NCBI GenBank assembly: GCA_030674185.1
Contig: CM060307.1
Location: 62,677,153-62,741,152, forward strand
Reading direction: 5' to 3'
Length of the DNA: 64,000 nucleotides
From: Monoplex corrugatus
Lineage: Eukaryota > Mollusca > Gastropoda > Littorinimorpha > Ranellidae
How positions within the stretch are numbered: the stretch's first letter is position 1; each line of letters begins with the position of its first letter. Positions 53,851 through 64,000 of the stretch are shown here, piece after piece. Below the pieces are notes generated by a model. That model was not told the DNA's origin. It ran no database searches and saw only the letters and a list, made by a program, of their open reading frames with translations. Both the position numbers and the translations under genes were made by a program.

Positions 53851-54014
53851 AGATATGTGAGCATAGGCACTTATGCAGAGATGCGTTTCAGTTTACAAGA
53901 CAATAGATTCACTGGCATGATTTTTTTGTCTTGAATTGCATTTTAGACTTGTAAGGTTAACAGCATGTTTTTTTTTAACTTTTGTATTTTATATTAACCT
54001 GGTTGTCGTTTTTG

Positions 54015-54500
54015 AAGTGGTGTTAGCCCTGATATGGCTGTAGTAGTCGGCTGGAGTATAAGCAATATGAACTTGAACATATTTTCCCATAACCAGAAGT
54101 TACTGGAGAGTAAGCCGTTATTTCTCAATGCTAGAGTAAAGACGGTAATGCTGATCTTCTCTGACTTGCTGCTTCACCGTGAACATGGTCATGTACCCGG
54201 CCAGGTCCCCGTGTCTGTCACTTGATAAAATTAATCGCGTCAACAGTAAGGTTACATGAATGATCCTTCCAGGGCCATGCGTTGTGTACATGCTTGCGGT
54301 TTTCTTTCAGTCAAGGACAAATTTGTTTTCAGGTTCATTTTCAAGGAGACGTATCCAAGGGGCATGTCGACAGGACTTTGGTGTACAAGGGCTGTGTTGA
54401 CTTCGACAGGATTTGCGTCAGCAGAGCACATCAGGAAGAGTACAGACCATGTCGTCTGAAGAAGAGATGCCTTTTTCGTCGAGTTATCCTGTAGTGAAGA
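54015..54500 (+). repeat. diverged exon-like module, copy 4, with Cys-rich open end
   Basis: GATATGGCTGTAGTAGTCGG and AGCAATATGAACTTG match 21165-21215. At 54330 TTTGTTTTCAG is followed by GTTCATTTTCAAGGAGACG. Two frames stay open. One reads VYKGCVDFDRICVSRAH and ends CRLKKRCLFRRVIL-stop at 54494. It could be a terminal exon, but there is no other support. Confidence 0.4.
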
Positions 54501-55254
54501 TTGGTTTACAATGGAATTCAAAGAAATCTTAATAGCAAAGTAATTATATCCATAGACTTGAAAATTGATTCCAAAAATAAGGAAAGATGATAAATGAAAT
54601 CCAAGAAAAATGTCAGACTTAATGAATTAGAATCGTATGGTTAAAGTTTCCTAATTTTTATGGACACGCCTGTTGAAGGCGATTCTCCTAAATTGCTTAA
54701 TAGATCTGCACTGTTTAGATATTGAATTGGTGACAAAATTATAACGAGTGAAAATTGTATTTCAAACGTTTTTGTTGTACTGCACATTTTATGGCGAACA
54801 TGTATTGAACGAACAGATCTTGACGCAAAATATGGATTAAATGTAAGACTTCATTACTGGATTGTGTATCATGATTAATAAAATTACATTAAAGACGGCT
54901 GTCAATTTGAAAATGTTATACTGGCAGAAGAGCGGGATCGTATAACATTTGTTGACTTGTCATAAATGACCAGTTGCTCTATAATTTAACATTCACTTTT
55001 TTTTTCGTATTGTGTATTCCTTTCACAGACGTTTTTGTCTTTGAAATGAAATGTGTGCGATAGTACGTAATCGTCCCCTGTAAAGAAAGAATAAATAAGA
55101 AAAACGATCACCGGAGTTTTGCCTGTCATTTACAAAAATGGAGCGGTTTGATTTCGGCAGATAGCATGGTTTATTGTCATCTTACAAGGAAATGTTTTTC
55201 ACAGCAATACACGATATTTCTTACACACTGTAAAAACCATTAAAACATAAGGAC
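54501..55254. other. no gene recognised
   Basis: AT-rich, nothing supported. Confidence 0.4.
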
Positions 55255-55364
55255 ATACAGGCACGTACACATACACACATGAACGCAAACGAGCGCACTC
55301 AAGTACGCACACGCATACCTACATGGACAAAATGGTAAAAAGGAGCGATAAAAATTGCACACTT

Positions 55365-55441
<77 letters not shown>

Positions 55442-55510
55442 CGCACACACACGCACACACACATATATACACATGTATATATAATTATATATGTATACAT
55501 ATATATTGCT
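55255..55510. repeat. (CA)n and (TA)n microsatellite
   Basis: A (CA)n core at 55360-55462 followed by AT-rich ATATAT/GTATAC runs. Confidence 0.9.
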
Positions 55511-56410
55511 CATTCATTACTCACAATCGCGCACGCAGCAACATACTACTATTTATTATGCCTTTGCTCTAAATACGTGTAGCATAGTTTAAAAGGCTTT
55601 CTGGTCGTAGAAACGAGAGCACAAATCGCTACAGAGCAGTGAGTTCGGCGTTTACGGTTTTGAGTTATCTGAATGTTAATATCTCTCGGACTAACTCCAT
55701 ATGCACTCCACTTGGTCTGCCCGCAATCATCTTGCAGACTCGGTGAGCCTGCGAGAAACCTTAAGCGGTGGCAGTATTGAAATCGGGAGAGAGGAGGAGA
55801 AACTTAAGAAACATTAAACTGATAAACCACCAAAATGATGGAAACATTAAGGTGGGCAGCGATCAGGCCAGATTTTAATGTCCAGCTCTGTCAAAAACCG
55901 CTTTTAAGTGACCAAAACTAAACTACAAAATGGTCAGGCACTCCTAACAAACACCCTACTTCGAAGTTTCGTTTGGGATGAAACTGGAAGTTAAGCTTTG
56001 AAAAAATATAGAATATATCGTAAATATTGTCATAAGAAAAAGCTGTTCATGCGTCTTCCTCAAAAAGTGCTAAATTTAGCACTTTTTTCTTTACAGATGA
56101 TTATGGTCTCGACTTCTTCCTCTAAACAGAACCATTCACGATCTCTGTGTTCACACCCGTGACCAAAATTTGGTAAAGAAAATCTTGCTTACCTATTTTG
56201 GTTATACACATATTACACACACATGATACTAATGGTGGTAATGAGAATAATGTTAAGCGTATTTTGTCGGAATGTTCGTTGCACTTTACATAATAAAATA
56301 ACGGTGAGTACCTTAGTTTTTTGGGAGGGGGTGTGTGTGTTGCAATGCAGCAGAAGACAATTTTTCACATACACACACACACATACAAAAAGCATATATA
56401 CTACACGTCA
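55511..56410. other. no gene recognised
   Basis: Nothing supported. Confidence 0.4.
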
Positions 56411-58003
56411 TTATTGAAGGGCCAGTAACGTTTTTGAGTCAATTTTTGAAAGGAGAAATAACCTATTTTCTCTTACTCTTTTCTCCAATTCGTTGCCGTA
56501 ACTGAATGGATAAGAGCTCAGACAACATTGCAGTTTCCTTTTGGCACGTGTTTGGGGATTTGCCGATTTGCAATGGGCGGCCCAAGGAAGACAATTTCCA
56601 CACGAAATTGTCGAATCTTCAGCAGGGTCTCTCTGACGACGCAGGCAAGGTAGCGACAAAATTCGCTTTGCACGTGCAAGGCAAGCCCTTTTTGAACACT
56701 ACTCCAGCCAAAGTTGCCTGCAGACGAGGATAAAAAGGAATCGTTCTTGGTTCGTTTTAACCATGCTTGCAAGACGACGGATGACGGATGAGCAGCGGGG
56801 GAGAGCCCTCGCTCTGCTTGATGAAGGCCTAGCGCAGCGGGAAGTTGCTAGACGACTTGAAGTGTCGCATTCCACAATCCAGAGACTGCTGGAGCGCTTC
56901 AATGAGACTGGAGCAGTCCAGGAAAGGCGTCACACGGGTCGACCCAGAGTAACGACAAGACAGCAAGACCGCTACCTTGCCCTCTCCGTCCTGAGGGAAA
57001 GGGCATCCACTGCGGTGACCTTGAGGGGTCAGCTGAGGGACGCAACAGGTGCTAACATCAGCTGCAGCACGGTGAGAAGACGGCTACATGAGGCAAACTT
57101 GAGGTCACGGAGACCGGCCGTCCGACCCGTGCTGTCACCGGTCAACAGAGTGCGCCGCATGACCTGGGCCAGGGAGCACGTGACCTGGACAAGGCAACAG
57201 TGGGCCCAGGTCTTGTTTTCGGATGAGTCCAGGTTCACCCTGACCTTTAACGATGGCCGGGCTCGGGTGTGGCGACGTCAAGGGGAGAGGTTCGCTGACG
57301 CCACTGTCCAAGAGCATAACCGGTACGGCGGCGGGTCGGTGATGGTGTGGGGTGGCATGAGCCGTGGTACCCGGACCCCTCTGCTCCCCATTGACGGCAT
57401 CCTGAACGGGGTCCGGTACCGGGACGAGGTTCTGGCGGCCGTGGCACTGCCTGCGCTTGTGGACCTTGGTCAAGGCGCCATCTTCCAGGACGACAATGCA
57501 CCTGCGCATCGAGCACGCCTTGTGACCGACTTCCTGGAGCAGCATGAAGTCGTCCGTATGGCCTGGCCAGCGTGCTCACCTGACCTGAACCCAATTGAAC
57601 ACCTCTGGGATGTGCTCGGGAGGCGCATCAGGGACAACCACCCCCCACCGGGCACCCTGGCCAGGCTGGTCGACATCCTGCAGATCGAGTGGGCGGCCAT
57701 CCCTCAGGACACACTCCGTACCCTTGTGGGGTCGATGCATCGGCGCTGTGAAGCATGCATCCAGGCTCGGGGCGGACACACGCGATATTGAAAACAGATT
57801 GGCCAAATCTGACACTTTCTGTTTTTTGAAAAGGGGGGGATGTTCCTTTAAATGCATGTGCTGTTCACTAATGGGTCATTGTGCTAATTTCTTTTTCCAA
57901 AACAGGTGTGGAAATGATGAAATAAAACATAGAATCAATTCTAAACATTGTCAATTATTTCAACTTAAAATTAGAGAGGAAGGAAGAAGTGGCCCTTAAA
58001 TTA
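56411..58003 (+). mobile_element. Tc1-like DNA transposon with intact transposase
   Basis: Surrounds the intact transposase. AAGGGCCA at 56417-56424 and its inverse TGGCCCTT at 57990-57997 are the best candidate ends, with TA a few bases outside each. The inverted match is only 8 bases, or about 10 of 11 allowing one mismatch. The exact ends are uncertain. Confidence 0.65.
56763..57791 (+). CDS. Tc1-like DDE transposase, intact
   Basis: 342 residues, no stops. The N-terminal helix-turn-helix is LDEGLAQREVARRLEVSHST, then the GRPRVTT hook, a second helical DNA-binding segment to about residue 120, and the catalytic domain SDESRFTLTFNDGR, FQDDNAPAHRA and DLNPIEHLWD. The third acidic residue sits at the D34E spacing usual for Tc1. 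It ends GGHTRY. Length and all catalytic acids are as expected, so it may encode active enzyme. High GC in the coding part contrasts with the AT-rich flanks and suggests recent arrival. Confidence 0.95.
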   Translation: MLARRRMTDEQRGRALALLDEGLAQREVARRLEVSHSTIQRLLERFNETGAVQERRHTGRPRVTTRQQDRYLALSVLRERASTAVTLRGQLRDATGANISCSTVRRRLHEANLRSRRPAVRPVLSPVNRVRRMTWAREHVTWTRQQWAQVLFSDESRFTLTFNDGRARVWRRQGERFADATVQEHNRYGGGSVMVWGGMSRGTRTPLLPIDGILNGVRYRDEVLAAVALPALVDLGQGAIFQDDNAPAHRARLVTDFLEQHEVVRMAWPACSPDLNPIEHLWDVLGRRIRDNHPPPGTLARLVDILQIEWAAIPQDTLRTLVGSMHRRCEACIQARGGHTRY

Positions 58004-58444
58004 TGATTAGGAGTATATAGGTTGATAGAAACTGGCATATGCATGCGCACATGGAGTTACTGGATCAATACAGTCGTGTAACAAATGTCCGCTAGTAGTA
58101 AAGTGCACATAACAAATATGTACAGATTCATCTACGTCTGTGCAAATATGCGCGCGCACATACGAGTAAGTACGCACATGCACATATGCACGCACACATG
58201 CACAGCGCGCATGCACATACAAACACTTGCACAATCTTGGACGCGCGCGCACACACACGTTCGCATAAAGTAACGCATGTATGTGCATGTGCAGTCTAAC
58301 TCGCACACAAATTGTGGTTTGTGTAAGAAAACATTCACATCACGCATGCACATACAGTGGTTTGACAAAATGGATTCTGATTGTATCACGCACACACACA
58401 CACAGATGCATTCTTACTCACATGCATACACATACAGACGCACA
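58004..58444. repeat. degenerate (CA)n/(TGCA)n-rich stretch
   Basis: Alternating purine-pyrimidine sequence with CACACA, GCGCGC and TGCATG runs. Confidence 0.7.
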
Positions 58445-58660
58445 CACACAGTGGAGTGTGGCCCAGTGGAAAATCCTCCGAGTTCAGATCCGGATGGACA
58501 GTGATTTTTTTCCTACCAACTAGATCTTGAGTGATGACGGTTGTATGCTAGTCTTTCGAGACGTCTCCTCGAGGTCCCGCAAATGTACGTTGAGAAGACG
58601 TCCCCTTGAGGTCCCGCAAAAAGAATGCATTTAGGTACGTTGAGCACTGCAACAAAAAAC
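58445..58660 (+). mobile_element. diverged SINE-like repeat
   Basis: GATCTTGAGTGATGACGGTT and GCTAGTCTTTCGAGACG correspond to 15760-15800. An AGGTCCCGCAAA phrase is duplicated at 58576 and 58610. Confidence 0.5.
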
Positions 58661-59329
58661 GATAACAAAATCCACTTTATTGGTTAACAAAAGTACACGC
58701 ATAACGGAAATAAACACGAGTGCGCCACACGACGTACTTTCTTTCGGGAGCGCAGCTATCATTTCAGATTGGAAGTTAAAAAATCGCAAACAAATTTCAC
58801 GCGCGCACATTCCATAAAAATTTATTCATTTATTCTTTAAGGGTTCTACTGACTTGCCAAAAATCAAGTTTTTTTTCAAATGGGTGGCTTTTTCACGCAT
58901 TTCTTTCCAATATATCGCAAATTGTGTATTGGTATTTTTTTTAGGCAAATATATGACAGGGGGAGATTAATCGGATTAGAACATGACAATTATGAGTCAA
59001 TTTATAACGGGGCCATACGAAAATTCGTCTTGTTTTCTGCATCACTATCAAGGTAGACAACCACGCTTGCATGCTTGTAATCATTTCATGTGTTACCTCC
59101 CGTGCATCAGCTTTCTCAACCGTGTTGGGAGAGCGTTATTTGTAAGACGTCTGTCTCTTCAGAGATAAAAACTGTGTTGTGTAGCCAAGTAAACTAACTA
59201 ACTAAATAAAATTGTAGTGGGGCATGCTAATGTTTTCATATTGTTTTGTGCCCATATGATATGCGCTTGGCGCTTGCAAACTTGAAACAATTCTTTCTCG
59301 TTTTCTAATTACCTCGAATGGGTGTATGT
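58661..59329. other. no gene recognised
   Basis: Nothing supported. AACTAACTAACTAAATAA at 59192 may be a retroposon tail. Confidence 0.4.
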
Positions 59330-59945
59330 ACATTGTTCTGCCCACACTGTGCAGGCACTATGTTGCTGCATAGTTAGCATACTCTGTCTTCGGCGGGCGT
59401 GTGTGCTGGGTGTTTGTGTTTTCATATACTTCCGAACACTGATATGACCTATACATTTTTTTACCGTGCATGTTTAAAGGAAGGAGGCCCAGGTACTGGC
59501 AGGTCTGCACAAATGCTGAACTGGAAGATCGAAAAAAAATCTCCATCGTTTACCCACCAGAGCCCCCCCCCCCCCCCCCCGTAGGGATATCGGGGGCTTT
59601 TTTTTTAGTATAAATAGTCCCCACCTTAAAAATTCTATGCTAGAAATCTGCTCTTTTGTGTCACTCTTTCTGCCTTGTTCCTTTGCTTTATCATTATCAT
59701 TTCTTCCATCATTATCATTTCTTCCTATCATTTTCTGCCTTGCTAGTCCATTCACTTGTACATGTTCGATAAAGTCTTGCATGCTTTTTGTTAAGATTGA
59801 TAATTGGGTACATGTGTTATGTGTATTTTTGGCGCTAGGGAGGTGAGCTATGCGGAAGCAATTTTCGGAAATTTGTGCCCTATGTTTAGGTATGCTTAAA
59901 TTTGTGTTCAGGTGTTTTTAAATCCCCTGTGCCATAAATTGGTGG
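59330..59945 (+). repeat. two dispersed repeats (related to 34395 and 33560) with a poly(C) run
   Basis: 59335-59510 matches 34395-34605 and 59620-59945 matches 33560-33895. The order of the two blocks is reversed between the loci. A C homopolymer lies at 59561-59580. Confidence 0.7.
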
Positions 59946-59984
59946 ACGTAGTGGTAAACACTAGCAATACCTACCTGACGGGTG

Positions 59985-60110
59985 GTGGTGGTGGTGGAGG
60001 ATCAAACCAGCCAGGATCAAACCCGGACCTTCTAATTAAATGTTCGCCGTTTACCCACCCGACGACTGCATCCATCAAAAAACGACAAACAAACAACAAC
60101 AACAACAAAA
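59985..60110 (-). mobile_element. tRNA-Lys-like SINE head
   Basis: On the minus strand GTCGGGTGGGTAAACGG, AACATTTAATTAGAAGGTCC and GGGTTTGATCC resemble the A box, anticodon arm and B box of tRNA-Lys. An AAC repeat lies at 60093. Confidence 0.5.
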
Positions 60111-60184
60111 CCACTTTTGAACCACGGACATCTTTTTTTTTTTTTTTTTTTTTGGTGTAAAGTTGTATCTATGTTTCAGAAGCC

Positions 60185-60670
60185 CTTGCTGTTCTACCCA
60201 CATTTTATTGTAAAGCAATCAAACAACTGGAGCGAAGACCGCATGTCATGTCCTGATCCACAAGATGCTCTTTACTGATGATGCCATCTCGCACACAGCC
60301 TGGTCTCCTCCACAGGCTAATTAAGGCCCTAGTCAAGAGTTTATCCTCACCCGCTTGAAGAAAATTGAGATCATGGTCCAGAACGTCGCCTAAGACGCCG
60401 CCAGTATCAGCATCGACGATTATGCCTTGTACGTGATAAATATGTCCACCTACTTGGACTCTCTCGAGCAACCTGTCCTTCGTTCCTGCACTCAAAGAAT
60501 AGGTCTTGACTATGAGCTAAGTTACGAGCGGTAATATCTACAGAAAGCCCTTGAAGCCAGACGAACAAGAAAGGCGCTCGTCTATTGAGTCGTTTTCGAT
60601 AGAGCAGCGCGGTTTTTGCGTAGAACAGGATAAACGTCCACACGCTTCGTCAAATGTGGTCTGGCCATGT
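60185..60670 (+). mobile_element. RTE-like LINE fragment (RT palm to thumb), decayed
   Basis: Reads MLFTDDAISHTAWSPPQA (motif C with FTDD), a shifted ENCODED DDYALYV-like segment, TYLDSLEQPV-like and a KMWSGHVDGE-like end. Relics only, with many shifts. Confidence 0.5.
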
Positions 60671-61036
60671 AGACGGCGAATGAACGAAAGAGAAGATAGC
60701 TTTTAATATTTTACGTTTTTTTTTTTCATTTAGTCATAATGCCTTCGACTCCATACTAATGTTTCAAATTTGAACGTGTATAATGATGATGATGATGATG
60801 ATAATGATGTTAAAAAGATGTAGCTGTAATAGTAGTCGTATTGTTATTGCTGCTTCTATTGCTGCTGCTGTTGTTGCTGCTTTTATTGAAAATTATGTTA
60901 ATTTTCTGCAGTTCGCAACAACCATCGTGATTAAGAACAAAATGATGAAATCCTAAACGATTATAGAAATGACACAAGAGCACAATAAATGTACATTTCT
61001 GGAAAAAAAACTGGAAATATTAGCACTAATACTTAA

Positions 61037-61260
61037 TCATCATCATCATCATCATGTGCCCTGCCCCATGGCGTTGGCGATCATGGCCTTCCATATGTAT
61101 CTATCCCTTGTTGCCACAAGCACATCTTCCACCCTCTCTGCCTCAGCCACCCTGCAAGTCCGTCCACTATTTTCTCCCTGAGTCTACCTGATGCTCTCTT
61201 TCCCTCTAGCTTTCCTGTTGTGACCAGGTTCTCTAATTCCCCTTTCCTTATTTCCAAGGC
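61037..61260 (-). mobile_element. RTE-like LINE 3' fragment
   Basis: A (CAT)n tail at 61037-61054, then on the minus strand the family end NAMGQGT, KMCLWQQGIDTY and GKRASGRLREKIVDGLAGWL. Truncated at about 61260. Confidence 0.8.
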
Positions 61261-61329
61261 TAGCTCTGCTGTGTGGCAAGACAGCGACGTCAGGCTCGCC
61301 AAAAAGATTGAATAATAGTCATGAGAGCC

Positions 61330-61875
61330 CTGTTGTATTGCTGTCAGTCCTGGAGTACATACTGACGGAACATTCAGCAGCTGGAATTGCTCCAACAAAG
61401 ATAACCATACAAAATCTTCAACATCACGTGGCAAGAATCGGCTCAAATTCTGAAGAAGTGTGGCTGGCCACGTTTAGAATTCCTTCTTACCAAATGTCAG
61501 CTTTGTTGGATAGGATACCTTTACCGTGTGGAAGTCAACTGCACTTGAAACATACTTTTGTATGGAGAGCTGGAGAAAGGACACCGTCATCAGTGACTAC
61601 AGAAGACCACTAAAGTGATACTAGAATACTCTGAAAGCCAACCTCATGAGCTTTGGCATCAACATCACCAACTGGGATGAGGTTACCCGCAGCAGGGCAA
61701 ACTGGTAACAGCAGTGCCTACAGGGCACAATCATATTTGAACAAGAGTGGCACGACTGCTATTCGATAACCGATGGAATCGGCAAAAGCAGAACCCAAGA
61801 CCGCAAGACCCCTTCCCATGGAGCACTTTGAAATGCAAAACATGTTTCGGTAGACTCTTTATTACTTAAACACCC
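61330..61875 (+). mobile_element. RTE-like LINE C-terminus with zinc-finger end, decayed
   Basis: The best part reads TLESQPHELWHQHH in one frame and, in another, NLMSFGININNWDEVTRSRANW, QGTIIFEQEWHD and a Cys motif LKCKTCFGRLF. It matches the C-terminal layout of the second RTE-like family (see 39028). Confidence 0.6.
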
Positions 61876-61990
61876 TCCATGTCTATACTCACGCAAAACA
61901 TCAGTTATGCACGTTAAAGATCCTGTAAGTCGTGTCAGACTCCATCGGACTATGGAAACATAAAAACACACACAGCATACACGTCTATGA
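61860..61990 (+). mobile_element. SINE body fragment
   Basis: CACGTTAAAGATCCTGTAAG, CAGACTCCATCGGACTATGG and AAACATAAAAACACAC correspond to 12560-12615. Confidence 0.6.
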
Positions 61991-63225
61991 CGAAGTATGC
62001 AGACTGCAGCAACACTACTCGCGCATCCGTGAAAACTGATCGCTTGAGAAAAAATTGATCCATGTGAGACATAACAAGCAGTTGCAAAGATCTAAGTAGC
62101 CCGAGTAATGTAGGCATACTTGTATAACGTTATCAATAGATAAGTATACGAATAAACAAACAAACAAATAAATAAAATAACAAGAAAGAAAGGTAGCTAA
62201 TCAGCAAGCTATTCTCGTCATAGATCACCCTCAACCCTTCCAATTGTTCCTCGCAACTCGTCAACTCGTAATCACTTTTAACACCACAGTTCTCTCCCCG
62301 TTCCCTCCAACGTCCGCTGCTGTCTCCTCTACTCCATAGCTCCTCCCCCCCCCCCCCTCCAACCTCTGTTTCTCGAATACCTTTCCCACTTACTGCCGCC
62401 TTTTTGGAGGTTTTAGCATTTCCGCCGGTGGCACATTTACATGAGGACTAAATGTGACAATCGACAGCTATTGTGAGATCAAAGACCACAGCTTGTCTTG
62501 ACATTTTAAGGGGCGGAAGACATTAGAACTGAGCTGCTGGAAGACTGCCGGTTTTTTCACCCCTTGTGTTTTGTATTGTCGTGTAGTGGTTTGATTTGCT
62601 TCCCTGCCATTTCGTTTTTTCCACGTTCTATAAAGTACAATGGTTACTGTACTTGATATGCTCAATATGTCTTGTAATATCAAATGATTTGAGAGATCAG
62701 TTTGTGTATTTTTTTGTAGAACAGCTTATTTTGTAGCGGTAATTGTGTATTAGGTGGTCATTTTTGTACTAGTTTCTTATTGCACAAAATCATTGTGACC
62801 TGGTTTGAATTGTACACCAATCTTTTCGCAACGTTTCTCAACAATTAAAATTTGTGAGTTTCGGAAATGAAACTTGACTTTCACTTTAAAGTATTCACTG
62901 AAGTTTGAAGCTTATACAAGAGGAATTCACCGCTCTCAGACGCTTCCATATAAGCTCCATCCAATTTGCCATCTGTTAACCTGTTGACTCCTTCAGCCTG
63001 CACAAAACCGTATGTACTGATGAAGTCTTGAAATGGTAATGGGAAGATTGACAAAATGTGGGGGGGGGGGGGGGGAGGATGTATGAAACAATAAGCTAAC
63101 AGCAACAGCCAGTAAGCCAATTTTTATGTTATAGGCTTGGATTGAACTCTTAGACGTCAGACCTCGAGTACTTGATTTATCAAATTTATCAACAGAGTCA
63201 GTCAAGGGCATGGACTAGTATCATG
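61991..63225. other. no gene recognised; poly(C) and poly(G) runs
   Basis: A C run at 62346-62358 and a G run at 63060-63076. Nothing else supported. Confidence 0.4.
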
Positions 63226-63400
63226 TTTGTGTGTTGGGAATTGTGTATATGAGTGTGTGCGTGCGCGCGCGTATGTCTGTGTGCATGCGTGAGGTTGTAT
63301 GTGTGTATATGTATGTATGCATACGCGCGTGTGTGTGTATATATCTGTATGCGCGGTGGGTGTATCCCATGTGTGTGCATTTGTGTGTGTATTTTTGTGG
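63226..63400. repeat. (TG)n/(GTAT)n degenerate microsatellite
   Basis: Alternating TG, GCGC and GTAT runs. Confidence 0.8.
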
Positions 63401-64000
63401 ATACAAAATAAAACCTACATATCTCCCTCGTCAACCAATAAATGCGCCAAAGTCAAACCAAGTAAACCCTCGGTTAAAAGATTTCATCAGGACTTCTTCC
63501 ACTTGCATTTTCCTTCAAAACACGCAGTCATAGCAGACCAATTAGTATTGCCCAGGTGCCTGGAACTAACGGGAGTACGGCAGCAAAGACGCATTTCTCT
63601 ACGGAGCTCGGAGCTTTGGAGAGGAGCGAGGGCATTGAGGTATTGAGGGACACGTGGGATTGAACACGGAGACTGTGGATGACAGACAGGTGCAGGTTTG
63701 AGGGATTGTCATTTCATAGGGAGCGCGAGTGCCGCTGGAGCACACTATTTCCGTGTGAGATTAAGCGAACATGTGGAGCTCCCTGCCTGTGAAGCTTAAA
63801 ACAATTACTGCCCATTCGCCCTGTCGGAGTCAGGACGCAGTTACCGGTCTTGAAGGTCGCGAGGGGGCGCAGGTATTTGTTCACGTGCTCTTCGACATTT
63901 GGCAAGTATGCATCAGCTCAGTCACCCTGCGCTTTCTGCCCCGCTCAGTCTCTGCCACCAATTCCAGCGAATTGTTACAAGACTGCTTGAAAAGATGAAA
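63401..64000. other. no gene recognised
   Basis: A plus-strand frame from 63771 (MWSSLPVKLKTITAHSPC) is open to the window end region but matches nothing I know. It is less AT-rich than neighbouring sequence. Confidence 0.35.

Noticed and set aside
57135..57857. Minus-strand ORFs across the Tc1 transposase
   Set aside because: GC-rich shadows of the real plus-strand gene.

Overview
The window looks like nuclear DNA of a lophotrochozoan animal, most likely a marine gastropod. The pointers are spliced genes with GT-AG introns, very dense microsatellites ((CA)n, (GACA)n, (GA)n, (ATC)n), tRNA-derived SINEs of a type I associate with snails, and LINE families common in molluscs. The organism call is from memory of these families, not from a search. 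Nothing bacterial or organellar is present. Almost everything recognisable is transposon-derived. The exception is one host-type gene at the left end.

Left end (1-6.5 kb): a minus-strand secreted serine-protease gene. Four exons with matching splice phases encode a signal peptide, a CLIP-like six-cysteine domain, a Ser/Thr-rich linker, an R|IVGG activation site and the catalytic-His exon. That last exon carries a one-base deletion. The intron in front of it holds a 33-bp minisatellite built from copies of its own splice acceptor. The remaining exons would lie left of the window.

6.9-11 kb: a CR1/L2-like LINE copy is split by a complete Penelope-like element. Its 820-residue RT plus GIY-YIG ORF is intact and it is flanked by identical 329-bp direct repeats, so it is a recent insertion. 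11-17 kb is mostly simple repeats and SINEs. 19.0-20.7 kb is a decayed Tc1-like element. 20.6-34.2 kb holds a recurring exon-like module, a tandem array of about 1.17-kb units, two RNase H-type LINEs (one with a twin-priming inversion) and a 1.6-kb array of 29-bp repeats.

35-44.9 kb: several decayed copies of one RTE-like LINE family. One carries a 65-bp micro-inversion and an 865-bp insertion with an 8-bp target duplication.

44.9-53.6 kb is the most interesting locus. A pogo/Tigger element is bounded by matching termini and TA. It contains a two-exon CENP-B-type transposase followed by a charged linker and an OTU cysteine-protease domain, all inside the termini. A gag/protease-only Ty3/gypsy-like element (two LTRs, CCATG target duplication, apparent -1 frameshift site) is nested in its 5' part. 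LINE sequence flanks the whole. 56.4-58.0 kb is a second Tc1-like element with an intact 342-residue transposase. 58-64 kb holds SINE and LINE debris and unrecognised sequence.
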